The notes under the pieces: generated by a model
What the model saw: only the letters and a program-made list of their open reading frames with translations
Database searches by the model: none
What the model was told of the DNA's origin: nothing
NCBI GenBank assembly: GCA_003169895.1
Contig: PNAE01000007.1
Coordinates: 719,672-783,671, forward strand
DNA from: Gemmatimonadota bacterium
Lineage (GTDB): Bacteria; Gemmatimonadota; Gemmatimonadetes; Gemmatimonadales; GWC2-71-9
Length of the DNA: 64,000 nucleotides
Reading direction: 5' to 3'
Translations under genes and position numbers: made by a program
Shown: piece after piece, positions 18,478 through 28,237 of the stretch
Layout of the letters: each line of letters opens with the position of its first letter
Numbering within the stretch: the stretch's first letter is position 1

Positions 18478-21400
18478 ATGAAGCGCATGTGGATTTCCGA
18501 CTTCGCGATCCGTCGGCCGCTGATCACGATCGTGACCATGCTGACGTTGGTGGCGTTCGGCGTGGCCGCACTGATCAACCTGCAGACCGACGAGTTTCCG
18601 GACGTGGCACAGCCGATTGTCGCCGTGACGATCGTCTATCCCGGCGCGGCGCCCGACGTGGTGGAGCGCGAAGTGATCGACCCAGTCGAGGAGGCAATCT
18701 TCGGCCTTTCGGGTGTCGATCGCGACAAGACGGTGGCGAATGCAGTGGACGGCCTGGCACAGTTCACCGTCTTCTTCGATTATCGCAAACCGGTGGCGGA
18801 AGCGGCGCAGGATGTGCGTGACGCGATTTCGACCATCCGCAGCAACCTGCCGACGGAAATGGAAGAGCCGGTGATTTCGCGGTTCGACCCGACGGAACAG
18901 TCGGTCCTCTCGCTGACCGTCACGGCCCCCAACATGGACGCCAGGGCACTGACGCAGATTGCCGATCCGACCGTGGTCCGCGCCCTGCGCGGCATGTCCG
19001 GGGTGGCGCAGGCGACCGTGGTCGGCGGGTCGTATCCCGAAATGACGGTGCAACTCAAGCCGGACGCGATGCAGGCCGCCGGGATCGGCGTCAATGACAT
19101 TGTCGCGGCCCTCGGCACGCAGAACCTTGCCGCCCCGGTCGGGCGCATCAACAGCGCCCTGCAGGAGGAGTCGATTCGCCTGAAGGGACGCCCGGAAGGC
19201 GCCGCGGCGTTCCAGCAGGTGGTGATCGCGCAGCGCAACGGTTCTCTGATCCACCTGGGTGACGTCGCCGAGGTCTTCGAGGGGAACGAGGAGCTACGCA
19301 CGGCAGCGAGCTACAACGGGCACGATGCGGTTGGCATCGAGATCAAGAAGTCAAAGGGCTACTCCACCACGCAGGTGGTTGCGGCGCTCAAGAAGGAGAT
19401 CGCCCGCGTGCAACCCACGCTGCCGGGCGGTGCCAGGATCGACGTGGTACGGGATGCGGGCTTCCGGGTCACGAAAGCCGTCGACAACGTGCAGACGGCG
19501 TTGATCGAGGGAGCGCTGCTCACCGTGCTGGTCGTGTTCCTGTTCCTCAACTCGTGGCGTTCGACGGTGATCACCGGCCTGGCGCTGCCGGTGTCCGCGT
19601 TAGCGAGCTTCATCGCCGTCTGGGCGTGCGGCTTCACACTGAATACCATGTCGCTGCTCGGGCTGTCACTGGCGATCGGCATCCTGATCGACGACGCGAT
19701 CGTGGTCCGCGAAAACATCGTGCGGCACGTCGGGATGGGGAAGGACCACTACAACGCCGCGCAGGAAGGGACAGCGGAGATCGGCCTCGCCGTCACGGCG
19801 ACGACGTTTTCGATCGTGTGCGTGTTCGTGCCGATTGCCTTCATGTCGGGCCTGTCGGGCCAATGGTTCAAACCGTTCGCGCTCACCATCGCGTGCGCCG
19901 TGCTGGTGTCGCTTTTCGTGTCGTTCTCGCTCGATCCGATGCTGTCGGCTTATTGGCCCGACCCGCACAGGCGTGACGACGAGAAGGGATGGATCACGCG
20001 ACAGCTCGACAAGTTCAATCACCAGTTTGCCCGGCTGACCGACGGTTATGCCAGAGTCATTGGCTGGGCACTCGACCATCGATGGGCGATGGTGGGGCTC
20101 GCCCTGGCGTCGTTCTTTGGCGCATTGATGCTGCAGGCGAAGTTCGGCGGCGGCGGCTTCGTGCCGCTCTCCGACCGGAGCGAGGTGGAGGTCATTGTCG
20201 AGGCACCGGCGAGTGCCAACATCGACTTTACCCGCACGCGAACCGAGGCCGTCGCCGCACTGGCGCGCAAGCATCCCGAAGTGGCCTATACCTATGCCAC
20301 GATTGGCAGCGCGCTGCCCGGGCGGACGCCTGGCGTCGACCAGGCCGACATATATGTCAAGCTGGTGCCCAAAGCGGATCGGACCATTTCCCAGAATGAA
20401 CTCGGCGCCGTGTTCCGGCGGGAATTCGCGACTGTCGCCGGAGTGAATGTCTCGGTGTTCACCGGTGGTTTTGGCGGCGCGATGAAGGAGATCCAGATGC
20501 AGTTCCGCGGCCCCGACGCGACGATCCTCACCCAGCTGGGTGAGCGGGCGGTCGAGGAAGTTCGCAAGGTTCCGGGCGCGGTGGACGTGGGACTGTCGGT
20601 GCGCGGTGCTCGCGAGGAATTGACCGTGGATGTCGATCGCGGGCTTGCCGGCTCGATGGGACTCACCATCGGGCAGGTCGCGCAAGCGATGCGACCGGCG
20701 TTCGCCGGAATTCATCAGGGCGACTGGGTCGACCCGACTGGTGAGACGCGTGATGTCCGGATCCGGCTCGCGCCCGACGCGCGCCGCCGGGCCGCGGATC
20801 TCGCCCAGTTGCCGATCACCATGACGGGGCCGGACCGCCGCACCCACACGGTGCCGCTCGGGCAGTTCGCACGGATCAGGACCGAAGCGGCCCCCGGCCA
20901 GATCGACCACGTGGACCGGAACAGGGTGATTTCGGTCGAAGCGAACACCCAGGGCCGCTCGCTCAACGCGGTGCAGGGAAGCATTCAGGCGACACTCGCC
21001 AAGCTGAAGTTGCCGCCCGGGTATGAACTGGCCATCGGCGGCGAGAGCCGCGACCGGGCCCAGGTGTTCGTCAACGTCTTCACGGCGCTCGGCATCGCTG
21101 TGTTGTTGATGTACCTGATCCTGGTGGTGCAGTTCGGGTCGTTCCTCGATCCGATCGCGATCCTGATCTCGCTTCCGCTCTCGCTGATCGGTGTCGTGAT
21201 CGCGCTGATCATTACGCACGACACGCTGAATATCATGTCGCTGATCGGCGTGATCCTGCTCATGGGGATTGTCGCCAAGAACGCTATCCTGCTGATCGAT
21301 TTCGCCAAGCGGGCGCGCGAGCAGCGGGGACTTCCCTTGCGTGAGGCGCTGATCGAAGCGGGCCGCATCCGGCTTCGTCCGATCCTGATGACGACGTTCG

Positions 21401-21678
21401 CACTGATTGCCGGCATGGTTCCGGTCGCGCTCGGACGGGGCGAAGGCGCCGACTTTCGCGCGCCACTCGGCCGCGCCGTGATCGGCGGCGTCATCACCTC
21501 GACGGTGCTCACGCTGCTGGTGATTCCGACTTTCTACGAGATCATCGACACGATCCGCACCCGGTTCACCCGGCTGGCCAGCCGCGCCTTCGGCGGCGCG
21601 GCGAATTGGCGGCCGAAGACTGCGGAGCACCCGATCCCGGAGATTTCGGCGACGAGAAGTTCAACCATAGAGGCGTAA
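18478..21678 (+). CDS. RND-family efflux permease (AcrB/MexB-like)
   Basis: A 1066-residue inner-membrane proton/drug antiporter with the expected 12 TM helices and two large periplasmic loops. TM1 is in [18 protein letters not shown]. The proton-relay pair is Asp405-Asp406 ([12 protein letters not shown]4), and Lys934 ([15 protein letters not shown]10) completes the relay. [13 protein letters not shown] and the PV-G-Y/F loop sequences are typical of the hydrophobe/amphiphile family. It is the terminal gene of the tetR-tolC-adaptor-pump operon. Substrate range cannot be read from the sequence. The stop codon lies inside the first heptad of a repeat hairpin at 21672-21738. Confidence 0.95.
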   Translation: MKRMWISDFAIRRPLITIVTMLTLVAFGVAALINLQTDEFPDVAQPIVAVTIVYPGAAPDVVEREVIDPVEEAIFGLSGVDRDKTVANAVDGLAQFTVFFDYRKPVAEAAQDVRDAISTIRSNLPTEMEEPVISRFDPTEQSVLSLTVTAPNMDARALTQIADPTVVRALRGMSGVAQATVVGGSYPEMTVQLKPDAMQAAGIGVNDIVAALGTQNLAAPVGRINSALQEESIRLKGRPEGAAAFQQVVIAQRNGSLIHLGDVAEVFEGNEELRTAASYNGHDAVGIEIKKSKGYSTTQVVAALKKEIARVQPTLPGGARIDVVRDAGFRVTKAVDNVQTALIEGALLTVLVVFLFLNSWRSTVITGLALPVSALASFIAVWACGFTLNTMSLLGLSLAIGILIDDAIVVRENIVRHVGMGKDHYNAAQEGTAEIGLAVTATTFSIVCVFVPIAFMSGLSGQWFKPFALTIACAVLVSLFVSFSLDPMLSAYWPDPHRRDDEKGWITRQLDKFNHQFARLTDGYARVIGWALDHRWAMVGLALASFFGALMLQAKFGGGGFVPLSDRSEVEVIVEAPASANIDFTRTRTEAVAALARKHPEVAYTYATIGSALPGRTPGVDQADIYVKLVPKADRTISQNELGAVFRREFATVAGVNVSVFTGGFGGAMKEIQMQFRGPDATILTQLGERAVEEVRKVPGAVDVGLSVRGAREELTVDVDRGLAGSMGLTIGQVAQAMRPAFAGIHQGDWVDPTGETRDVRIRLAPDARRRAADLAQLPITMTGPDRRTHTVPLGQFARIRTEAAPGQIDHVDRNRVISVEANTQGRSLNAVQGSIQATLAKLKLPPGYELAIGGESRDRAQVFVNVFTALGIAVLLMYLILVVQFGSFLDPIAILISLPLSLIGVVIALIITHDTLNIMSLIGVILLMGIVAKNAILLIDFAKRAREQRGLPLREALIEAGRIRLRPILMTTFALIAGMVPVALGRGEGADFRAPLGRAVIGGVITSTVLTLLVIPTFYEIIDTIRTRFTRLASRAFGGAANWRPKTAEHPIPEISATRSSTIEA

Positions 21679-21738
21679 GACGTGAAAGGTGAAACGGAGC
21701 CCTCGCTCGATACGGGAGACTCCGTTTCACGTCTTGCG
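21672..21738. terminator. Heptad-based hairpin between convergent genes, possible bidirectional terminator
   Basis: The left arm reads GGCGTAA, GACGTGA, AAGGTGA, AACGGAG in 7-bp register. The right arm reads on the other strand GCAAGACGTGAAACGGAG, i.e. the left arm with one heptad missing. The pair makes a stem between the convergent RND and DUF1761 genes. There is no T-run, so intrinsic termination is uncertain. Confidence 0.45.
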
Positions 21739-21750
21739 TAGTTTGCTGTC

Positions 21751-22164
21751 TCAGTGGTTCATCACGCCCAGTATCGCCCCCATCACGGTGAACTGCACGA
21801 CGAAGTATCCCGCGTTGATCGCCCAGTGCCGGAGGCTCTTCCCCTCGAACGCGTAGCTCGAGCCGAAGCACATCGCGACCCAGCCGGCACCTGCGGCGAA
21901 GCCCCGCTTGAGGCCGGTCTGGAGGCCGTGGTGCTGCATCGTCACGAGTAGCCCGGCCATCACGAACGCCGCGATGAAGGCGGTGATGAACGCCGTGGCG
22001 TACAGCCGCCCCATCGGGGGCGATGGGCTCTTGACGCTCGCCATGGTCTTGCCGTTCTCCGCCATCCATGGATTCGCGAAGAGTGGCGGCGAGTACCAGA
22101 CCGCACCGACGAGGAATGAGGCAAGCGCGGCGACCAGCACGGCGACGTAGTTCACTTCCGGCAT
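21751..22164 (-). CDS. DUF1761 integral membrane protein
   Basis: A 137-residue protein with four predicted TM helices (NYVAVLVAALASFLVGAVW; ATAFITAFIAAFVMAGLLV; AAGAGWVAMCFGSSYAF; AINAGYFVVQFTVMGAIL). The family signature VGAVWYSPPLFANPWM follows the first helix. Function unknown. The start at 22164 (MPEVNY) is chosen because GGAG lies 8 nt upstream; a longer form starting at 22194 would add ten residues. It is convergent with the RND pump and apparently monocistronic. Confidence 0.88.
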   Translation of the reverse strand: MPEVNYVAVLVAALASFLVGAVWYSPPLFANPWMAENGKTMASVKSPSPPMGRLYATAFITAFIAAFVMAGLLVTMQHHGLQTGLKRGFAAGAGWVAMCFGSSYAFEGKSLRHWAINAGYFVVQFTVMGAILGVMNH

Positions 22165-22247
22165 ATGAGGCTCCAGTGCGGGTGGGGGACGCAAATAGGA
22201 TGCGGTACAAACGAGAATTGCGGAAGGGGTTCTAGCGGGGCACGCGT

Positions 22248-22255
22248 TACCTTTG
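22248..22255 (+). promoter_or_regulatory. TACCTTTG promoter-like motif of the M28 peptidase gene
   Basis: TACCTTTG is an exact match to the Bacteroidota minus-7 consensus TAnnTTTG, 42 nt before the start codon at 22298. Confidence 0.45.
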
Positions 22256-22297
22256 CTCGTTCCTGCCCGTCATCCACCCTGTCTCGCTGAGGCATCC

Positions 22298-24574
22298 ATG
22301 CGCCCAGTCTATTACCTCGCTTCGATCCTGGCCTTGATCGGGGGTTACACCCACCGGTCGGCAGGTGACGAGCTGCGCGGCTTTTCGGCCGATGGTGCGC
22401 GGGTGGAGCGCGATTGGGAGACACGGATGCGGGCCATCCCCGATCCAGCGCGAATGCGGGAGAGCATGCGCCTGCTGTCCGCCCATCCGCACCATGTCGG
22501 TTCGATGCATGATCGGCAAAACGCCGAGTGGTTGCTGGCGCAGTTCAAGTCGTTCGGATGGGACGCGCACATCGAGCAGTTCGATGTGCTGTTTCCCACG
22601 CCGATCGAACGCGTGGTGGAACTCGTGGCGCCGACTCGCTTCACGGCGAAGCTCATGGAGCCGACGGTTGCCATCGACCCGACATCGCAACAGCATGACG
22701 AGCAGCTGCCGACGTACAATGCGTATTCCGCCGACGGCGATGTGACCGGGCGGCTGGTCTATGTCAACTACGGCATTCCCGCCGACTACGAAGCCCTTGA
22801 TCGACGCGGCATTTCGGTGAAGGGCGCCATCGTGATCGCGCGCTACGGCGGGTCCTGGCGTGGCATCAAGCCGAAGGTGGCGGCGGAACATGGCGCGATC
22901 GGGTGCCTGATCTATTCCGATCCGGCGGACGATGGCTATGGGCAAGGCGCGGTCTTTCCTGCCGGCCCGTTCCGGCCCGGGGACGGGGTGCAGCGGGGCA
23001 GCGTGGAGGACATGCCGACCTATCCGGGCGATCCGCTCACGCCGGGTGTTGGCGCAGTGCCCGGAGCGAAGCGGCTGGCGATCGCCGACGCGAAGACCAT
23101 TACGACCATCCCCGTACTGCCTCTTTCGTACGCCGATGCGACGCCGCTCCTCTCCGCCCTCACCGGTCCCGTCGCACCAGAAGCGTGGCGTGGCGGGTTG
23201 CCGCTCACCTACCGGATGGGACCCGGCGCGGCACAGGTGCATCTCAGGGTCAAGAGCGATTGGTCGCTCAAGCCACTCTACGACGTGATCGCCATGCTGC
23301 CGGGGAGCAGTGAAGGCGATCAATGGATCATTCGTGGCAATCACCATGACGCCTGGGTGAACGGCGCCGACGATCCGATCTCCGGCCTGGTTGCCGAGCT
23401 GGAGGAGGCGCGCGCGCTGGGTGCACTGGTGAAGCAGGGATGGCGTCCGCGGCGGACGATCATCTATGCGGCCTGGGATGGTGAGGAACCGGGCTTGCTC
23501 GGCTCGACCGAGTGGGTGGAGACGCACGCCGATTCGCTGCGGCAACACGCCGTAGCCTATCTCAACAGTGACACCAATGAACGTGGCTATCTCAACCTTG
23601 AGGGGTCGCACACCCTGGAAACGCTGCTCAACGACGTCGCTGCCGACATTGTGGATCCCGAGACACATGTATCGGTGGAACAACGATTGCGACTGCAGCA
23701 CATTCGCTTCGGCGGGCCGGAAGAGCGCGCAGCCGCCCGCTCAACCAACGCGCTGCAGCTCGGAGCGCTCGGCTCGGGATCGGATTTTACCCCGTTCCTG
23801 CAGCATCTCGGCATCGCATCGCTGAATCTTGGCTATGGCGGCGAGGACAATGGTGGCGTCTATCACTCGATTTACGATGATTTCTACTGGTACAGCCACT
23901 TCGCTGACACGGCATTCGTGTACGGGCGCGCACTGGCGCAGACGGCGGCAATGGCCGTCATGCGGCTCGCGGACGCCGACGTGCTTCCGTTCGATTTCCG
24001 CAATCTCGGAGCGGTGGTGCATCGCTATCTCGGTGAGATTGAAGCGCTGGTAACGAGCGAACGCGATTCGGCGGTGGAGCGCAATCGCGCGTTGGGCGAG
24101 AACGTGTTCGGGAACACCAACGATCCGCGCCGTTCCATGCTACCGCCACCAGCACAGCCCGAGGTCCCGCATCCGGCGTTCGCGCCACTGCACAACGCAG
24201 CCGATTCGCTGACGCGCACGGCCGATCGCTATGAACGGGCGCTGCAACTCGCCATGGCGCGCGATACCGCCATCGTCGATCCTGCGGGAGTGAATCAGCT
24301 GCTGCTCCAGAGCGAGCGCAAACTCACGTCGAGCGCAGGCCTCCCCGGGCGGCCGTGGTACGTTCACCTGCTGTACGCCCCGGGATTCTACACCGGGTAT
24401 GGAGTGAAGACGATGCCCGGCGTGCGTGAAGCCATCGAGCAGCGTCAGTGGGCATTGGCGGATGAAGAGATTCTCCGGCTGGCACAGGCGGTAGATGCCG
24501 AGGCCGCCCTGATCGCTGACGCGACCGCGAAGCTGGCGCGCGGGGTCAATAGCGCGCCAGATCCTCGCCGATAA
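22298..24574 (+). CDS. M28 family zinc carboxypeptidase, glutamate carboxypeptidase II-like
   Basis: A 758-residue secreted peptidase of the NAALADase/GCPII type. Signal peptide MRPVYYLASILALIGG. GAGG Shine-Dalgarno about 7 nt before the ATG at 22298. A protease-associated domain occupies ~130-330. Both zinc sites are complete: His349 and Asp359 in GNHHDAWVNGADDP, Glu396 (general base) and Glu397 in WDGEEPGLLGS, Asp425 in NSDTNERG, and His523 in GVYHSIYDDFYW. A dimerisation-type helical domain (~600-755) follows. It would cleave C-terminal residues from extracellular peptides. Its 3' end overlaps the convergent MBL gene by 29 nt. Confidence 0.95.
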   Translation: MRPVYYLASILALIGGYTHRSAGDELRGFSADGARVERDWETRMRAIPDPARMRESMRLLSAHPHHVGSMHDRQNAEWLLAQFKSFGWDAHIEQFDVLFPTPIERVVELVAPTRFTAKLMEPTVAIDPTSQQHDEQLPTYNAYSADGDVTGRLVYVNYGIPADYEALDRRGISVKGAIVIARYGGSWRGIKPKVAAEHGAIGCLIYSDPADDGYGQGAVFPAGPFRPGDGVQRGSVEDMPTYPGDPLTPGVGAVPGAKRLAIADAKTITTIPVLPLSYADATPLLSALTGPVAPEAWRGGLPLTYRMGPGAAQVHLRVKSDWSLKPLYDVIAMLPGSSEGDQWIIRGNHHDAWVNGADDPISGLVAELEEARALGALVKQGWRPRRTIIYAAWDGEEPGLLGSTEWVETHADSLRQHAVAYLNSDTNERGYLNLEGSHTLETLLNDVAADIVDPETHVSVEQRLRLQHIRFGGPEERAAARSTNALQLGALGSGSDFTPFLQHLGIASLNLGYGGEDNGGVYHSIYDDFYWYSHFADTAFVYGRALAQTAAMAVMRLADADVLPFDFRNLGAVVHRYLGEIEALVTSERDSAVERNRALGENVFGNTNDPRRSMLPPPAQPEVPHPAFAPLHNAADSLTRTADRYERALQLAMARDTAIVDPAGVNQLLLQSERKLTSSAGLPGRPWYVHLLYAPGFYTGYGVKTMPGVREAIEQRQWALADEEILRLAQAVDAEAALIADATAKLARGVNSAPDPRR

Positions 24575-25436
24575 CAGTGCGCCCCACGAAGCCACCGCGC
24601 CGGAGCCCGGCGAGAAGCTCATCGTTCGTGGCGCCCATGCGCACGATGTGATACAGGATCAGCAGCTTCGGCTGTGCCGTCGCCGCGATGCGTCCCAACT
24701 CGACATCCGAGGTGTGGAAGGCGCGAAGGTACGCGGGCCAGTCCGCGCCACCCGGGCGGGCTTCGGGCGTGGCTCTCGACTCGGGGTAGACCTCGTGAAT
24801 CAGGACGTCGACGCCGCGCGCCGCTCGCGCGAGCGCGTCGCTCGGACGGGTGTCGCCCGAAATCACGATGCTGCGATCGGGCGTGTCGACGCGATAGGCG
24901 AATGCCTCCTTCCAGGAGCCGTGCAGTACGGGAATCGCCGTGACTCTCACGCCGGCACTGTCGTAGATCGCGCCGGGCCTGATCTCGTGGACAGCGGCGC
25001 GATACCCACCGGGTGCTTCGTGTTCCAGCCCACTCGTGCGGATTGCGATGTCCTCGCTCCACGCCGCGATGATGTGATCGATCATCTGACGCAGGCCGTG
25101 TGGCCCGAACGCGGCCAGTGGTGCGCGGCGCCCCATCACCCAGGACGTGAAGATGAGGTCCGGCAGGCCGAGGGTGTGGTCGCTGTGCAGGTGGGTGACG
25201 AACAATGCCGTAACGCCGTCAACCGGCAAGCCCGCCGCACTCAATCTCCGTTCGACACCGGGACCGGCGTCGAACAGGAACACCCGTGATCCCACGACCA
25301 CCGCGGTCGCCGGGCCGGATGCGGCCGGATTGGGGCGGGGCCCGCCGGTGCCGAGCAGGACGATCGTCGTACTGTCGATTCGCGCCTGCACTGGCGCCGT
25401 TGCCGCGAGCAACAGTACCAGGAGCGCGGGCGTCAT
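24546..25436 (-). CDS. Secreted MBL-fold hydrolase (RNase Z/arylsulfatase-like)
   Basis: A 296-residue metallo-beta-lactamase-fold protein with a signal peptide (MTPALLVLLLAATAPVQA). Metal ligands are His82, His84, Asp86 and His87 in THLHSDH, a His in VLHGSW, Asp in SGDTRPSD, and a terminal His in LILYHIVRMG. The layout follows RNase Z and secreted arylsulfatase relatives. Export argues against tRNA processing. It is the last gene of a six-gene minus-strand operon; its ATG overlaps the SGNH hydrolase stop (25433-25436). Confidence 0.88.
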   Translation of the reverse strand: MTPALLVLLLAATAPVQARIDSTTIVLLGTGGPRPNPAASGPATAVVVGSRVFLFDAGPGVERRLSAAGLPVDGVTALFVTHLHSDHTLGLPDLIFTSWVMGRRAPLAAFGPHGLRQMIDHIIAAWSEDIAIRTSGLEHEAPGGYRAAVHEIRPGAIYDSAGVRVTAIPVLHGSWKEAFAYRVDTPDRSIVISGDTRPSDALARAARGVDVLIHEVYPESRATPEARPGGADWPAYLRAFHTSDVELGRIAATAQPKLLILYHIVRMGATNDELLAGLRRGGFVGRTVIGEDLARY

Positions 25437-26182
25437 GGCTTCACCGCTTCCAACCAGCGCCGCGCGATCGCGGCGTGTCCCGCAAGCGTAGGATGCACGC
25501 CATCCGCCAGCCAGTACGCTGGCCCGGTGTTCCTGGCAAGTGCCTGGAACATGTCGTGCAGCGGGATGAAGGTCGCGTGTGCGTCATGTGCGACGCGCTT
25601 TGCGGCGGCGCGAAACTGATCGAACACGGGAAACCATCTTGCGTCGACGGCTCCGGTGCGAAGCACAAACGGCTCGAGGATGACCAGGCGTAGGTCCGGC
25701 AATGCGGTGCGCGTGCGATCGAGCAACGCGCGATATTCGTGGGCGTACTTCTCGGGTGTACCGTCGTATCTACCCATCAGCGTGTGCCACAGATCGTTGA
25801 CACCGATCAGAACTGACAGCACATCGGGCTTGAGTGCGAGCGTGTCGGCGCTCCAGCGTGCATCGAGATCGGGAACCCTGTTGCCGCTGACGCCCCGATT
25901 GAAGATCTGCAAGTTGCGTGGCGCCTGGCGGTCGCGAAGCGCCGCCGCGACGAGCAGCGGGTAGCCGCGGCCCAACCCGAGCTGGTCGTTGGCGCCGTCG
26001 TTCTTGCGGTCGCGGTCGACGTCGGTGATGGAGTCGCCCTGAAAGAGCAGCACGGTTGCGGTTCGCTGGTGAGCTCGGCGCATGCCATCGAGTGATGGCG
26101 CGACGCTGGACGTCAGCTTCGGCAGCCCGGCGAGCACGGCGGCGGATGCTGCGAGAAACTCGCGACGGGTGGGTGACATCAT
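25433..26182 (-). CDS. Tat-exported SGNH/GDSL hydrolase
   Basis: A 249-residue SGNH esterase. The Tat-type signal is SPTRREFLAASAAVLAG. Block I is FQGDSIT (nucleophile Ser51), block II Gly is in FNRGVSGNRV, block III Asn is in IGVNDLW, and block V DGVHPT carries the catalytic Asp and His. Such enzymes deacylate carbohydrates such as acetylated xylan or pectin. Translationally coupled on both sides (ATGA overlaps with the YiiX-like and MBL genes). The tail GHAAIARRWLEAVKP is typical. Confidence 0.92.
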   Translation of the reverse strand: MMSPTRREFLAASAAVLAGLPKLTSSVAPSLDGMRRAHQRTATVLLFQGDSITDVDRDRKNDGANDQLGLGRGYPLLVAAALRDRQAPRNLQIFNRGVSGNRVPDLDARWSADTLALKPDVLSVLIGVNDLWHTLMGRYDGTPEKYAHEYRALLDRTRTALPDLRLVILEPFVLRTGAVDARWFPVFDQFRAAAKRVAHDAHATFIPLHDMFQALARNTGPAYWLADGVHPTLAGHAAIARRWLEAVKP

Positions 26183-26958
26183 GCCTCCCGGCTGGTGGGT
26201 GTCCCGACCATCGTCTCCCGGTGGTGCGGATCGAATCCTTGGACGAGCGTCGGTTTGATGATCTGGAAGTAGGGTGACACGTCGAAATCGCGGGGCATGT
26301 ACAGGCCATGTTCCTGGATGTGCTTCATCTCGGCGTAGCTGTGCTGTGCCGCGGCGTCACCGCCGCCAGCCAGGATGACCTCGGGCAGAATTGGATAGCC
26401 AATGCTATGAAAGGCGTCGGCGATGAGCGTGGAGCAGATGGCCCGGGTGGGATCACCGCTCCCGAGCGCGAGTAGTCGGCGCCGCCAGCGCGATGGAACT
26501 GGCGGCGTGGGAAACAGGTAACGCGCCAGGTCCCAGATGTGCTTCATGTCGTACTGATTCCCGACGCGGGCGGTAGCGTAGTCGATGACCCGCCGGATCT
26601 CCTCGGCGCTCAAACCAACGGCCCGGCATATCCTGGTGTGCAGGCTGGCGTACGTGCTGAGCGGCACCACGCGCACACCGCTGTTGACGTCGGCTTCGAG
26701 CAGGATGTTCGCCGCGCTGGCGGCCGACGCCGGCCCAACCGGCCTGGCAACACACAGCGCCGCGTGCGACCAGCTGGATTGCGTCAGGTACTTGATCGCG
26801 ACCGCGATGCGAGTGTCACCCTCGATGAGCAGCACGTCACCCGGCTGCAGCGCCGCGATGAGATCGTGCGGCAGCGACGTCGAGACGCCAAGCGGCTGAC
26901 GGCGTGGATGGGTGAGGTAGCCGGCCAGCGCGCGCCCGGCGCGATCGAAGAGGAACAT
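26179..26958 (-). CDS. YiiX/YebB-like NlpC/P60-type cysteine hydrolase
   Basis: A 259-residue permuted papain-fold protein. The order is His65 (SSWSHAALCV) before Cys175 (RAICSTLIADAF), as in the YiiX/YebB (peptidase C92) family. LQPGDVLLIEGDTRIAVAIKYLTQ is the typical first strand block. These proteins are thought to hydrolyse amide or ester bonds of lipids or peptides. Start at ATG 26958; upstream in-frame Met codons overlap the previous gene. No strong Shine-Dalgarno is seen. The 56 nt before it contain a heptad tract. Confidence 0.85.
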   Translation of the reverse strand: MFLFDRAGRALAGYLTHPRRQPLGVSTSLPHDLIAALQPGDVLLIEGDTRIAVAIKYLTQSSWSHAALCVARPVGPASAASAANILLEADVNSGVRVVPLSTYASLHTRICRAVGLSAEEIRRVIDYATARVGNQYDMKHIWDLARYLFPTPPVPSRWRRRLLALGSGDPTRAICSTLIADAFHSIGYPILPEVILAGGGDAAAQHSYAEMKHIQEHGLYMPRDFDVSPYFQIIKPTLVQGFDPHHRETMVGTPTSREA

Positions 26959-26985
26959 GGGGGAAAGAAAGGACGGTGGTGGGCC

Positions 26986-27012
26986 AGCGCCAAGTTCCCA
27001 GCCCCGACGCCC
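26986..27012. repeat. Short degenerate heptad tract (AGTTCCC/AGCCCCG/ACGCCCC)
   Basis: Three units at 7-bp spacing of the CAGCCCC family, in the gap before the YiiX-like gene. Confidence 0.4.
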
Positions 27013-27014
27013 CA

Positions 27015-27851
27015 CTACATATGATGGTTCACGACCCCGAGCGCCTCCACCCACGCCGCTTCCCAACGATGGGCGGCTGCTTCGAGTTGGTCGGTGCCCG
27101 GTGGAGCGCCCGCGATGCCGAGGCCCAACAGGGCGGCGATGTCCGTCCTGGCACGACCCAGCACCTCGCGCACCAGGCGCTGGCGCAGCGAATCAGGGTG
27201 CGTCATCGCATTGATCACAGTGGCGAAATAGCCTTCGCCGCCGGCGACGAGGGCCACGGCGCGGCCAACGTCGTCTTCGGTGGCTGCGTGTGGCGGCGGC
27301 CATCCGAGTCGCAGCCAGGGGAGCGCCCAGTTGTCGGTCGCGAATACGCCGGCGGGGTTTTCGATCCAGGCCCAGAGATGAAGCACCGCCACCCGCGGCC
27401 CGGGTGTGGAGGCCTCGACCATGTGCCCGTGACTGAGGATGAAGCTCTCCTCGTTCACCGTCCCGGAATGGAAGTGCCACGCTTCGTTCCCGACCGGAAA
27501 GCCGGTTGGCGGCGGCGGCGCACCACTGTCGACCAACGCCGCATATGCCACGCCCACCAGTTCCGGCGTGCCGCGAATCACGGCGTACTCGAGAATCGGC
27601 GGGTGTAACGGATCGACGGTGCCGGCGAGGAGCATGGGGACATTGAGCCAGTGTTCCCCCATGCTCGGAATGTCCGGTCCGATCATCCGGTACCCGTCGG
27701 CGATCGCAACAGCGCGATCGCGGTACCGGGCGGTGGCCTGCCTCACTGTTGCGACAAACTCCGTGACGGAAGCGGCCGGTTCGCTGTCACGTTGGGCAAC
27801 GAGCGCGCTCGTCGGCAGCATGAGCGCACATGCGAGCGCCGCGCGCATCAT
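27015..27851 (-). CDS. Secreted protein of unknown function
   Basis: A 278-residue protein with a signal peptide (MRAALACALMLPTSALVAQ). Not recognised. Conserved-looking blocks are IADGYRMIGPDIPSMGEHWLN (~51-71), PPILEYAVIRGTPELVGVAY, EAWHFHSGTVNEESFI and HMVEASTPGPRVAVLHLWAW. Clustered His and Trp residues suggest a metal or heme site, but this is a guess. Coupled to the preceding lipoprotein gene by an ATGA overlap (27848-27851), so it belongs to the same six-gene operon. Confidence 0.75.
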   Translation of the reverse strand: MMRAALACALMLPTSALVAQRDSEPAASVTEFVATVRQATARYRDRAVAIADGYRMIGPDIPSMGEHWLNVPMLLAGTVDPLHPPILEYAVIRGTPELVGVAYAALVDSGAPPPPTGFPVGNEAWHFHSGTVNEESFILSHGHMVEASTPGPRVAVLHLWAWIENPAGVFATDNWALPWLRLGWPPPHAATEDDVGRAVALVAGGEGYFATVINAMTHPDSLRQRLVREVLGRARTDIAALLGLGIAGAPPGTDQLEAAAHRWEAAWVEALGVVNHHM

Positions 27852-28234
27852 TCCGACACCACCTTGACCGCGGCCTGGTGATAGGCCTCCAGCAAGCGCT
27901 GCTCAAGGTCAGCTGTCACGCCCTTCGGATATCGCGCGATCAGGCGCAATCGCCCGCGCCTGGTGCTGTCGGGCTGTCCCAATCCTCCGCCGTAAGGTGC
28001 GTCAACAGCGCGAATCAATCTGGCGGGCACCCGCATGAGTGTACCACGCTGAACGAGCAACACGGTTGAATCCTCCAACGCGAGCAACTCTCCCGTATAG
28101 GCGCTCGCTTTCGTCCGTACGGTGACAGTACCGCCGCCGGGCGTGTTGGCGGGCTCGAAGCTGCGGACCCGCTGTCCCACGACACAGCCCACGCACGCGA
28201 GCCCGAGCAGCGAGGCGAGATGCAATCGGCGCAT
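27848..28234 (-). CDS. Small lipoprotein of unknown function
   Basis: A 128-residue protein with a signal peptide and lipobox-like LACVGC (lipidation at Cys17 likely). Residues ~37-80 look like a small beta-barrel/Sm-like block (GTVTVRTKASAYTGELLALEDS, then VLLVQRGTLMRVPARLIRAVD). It starts 3 nt after the stop of the larger lipoprotein gene and overlaps the next gene by 4 nt. Confidence 0.75.
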   Translation of the reverse strand: MRRLHLASLLGLACVGCVVGQRVRSFEPANTPGGGTVTVRTKASAYTGELLALEDSTVLLVQRGTLMRVPARLIRAVDAPYGGGLGQPDSTRRGRLRLIARYPKGVTADLEQRLLEAYHQAAVKVVSE

Positions 28235-28237
28235 GGT

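Noticed and set aside
19666-21630. 654-residue antisense frame in the RND pump gene
   Set aside because: Arg/His/Gln-rich shadow of a well-defined RND permease.
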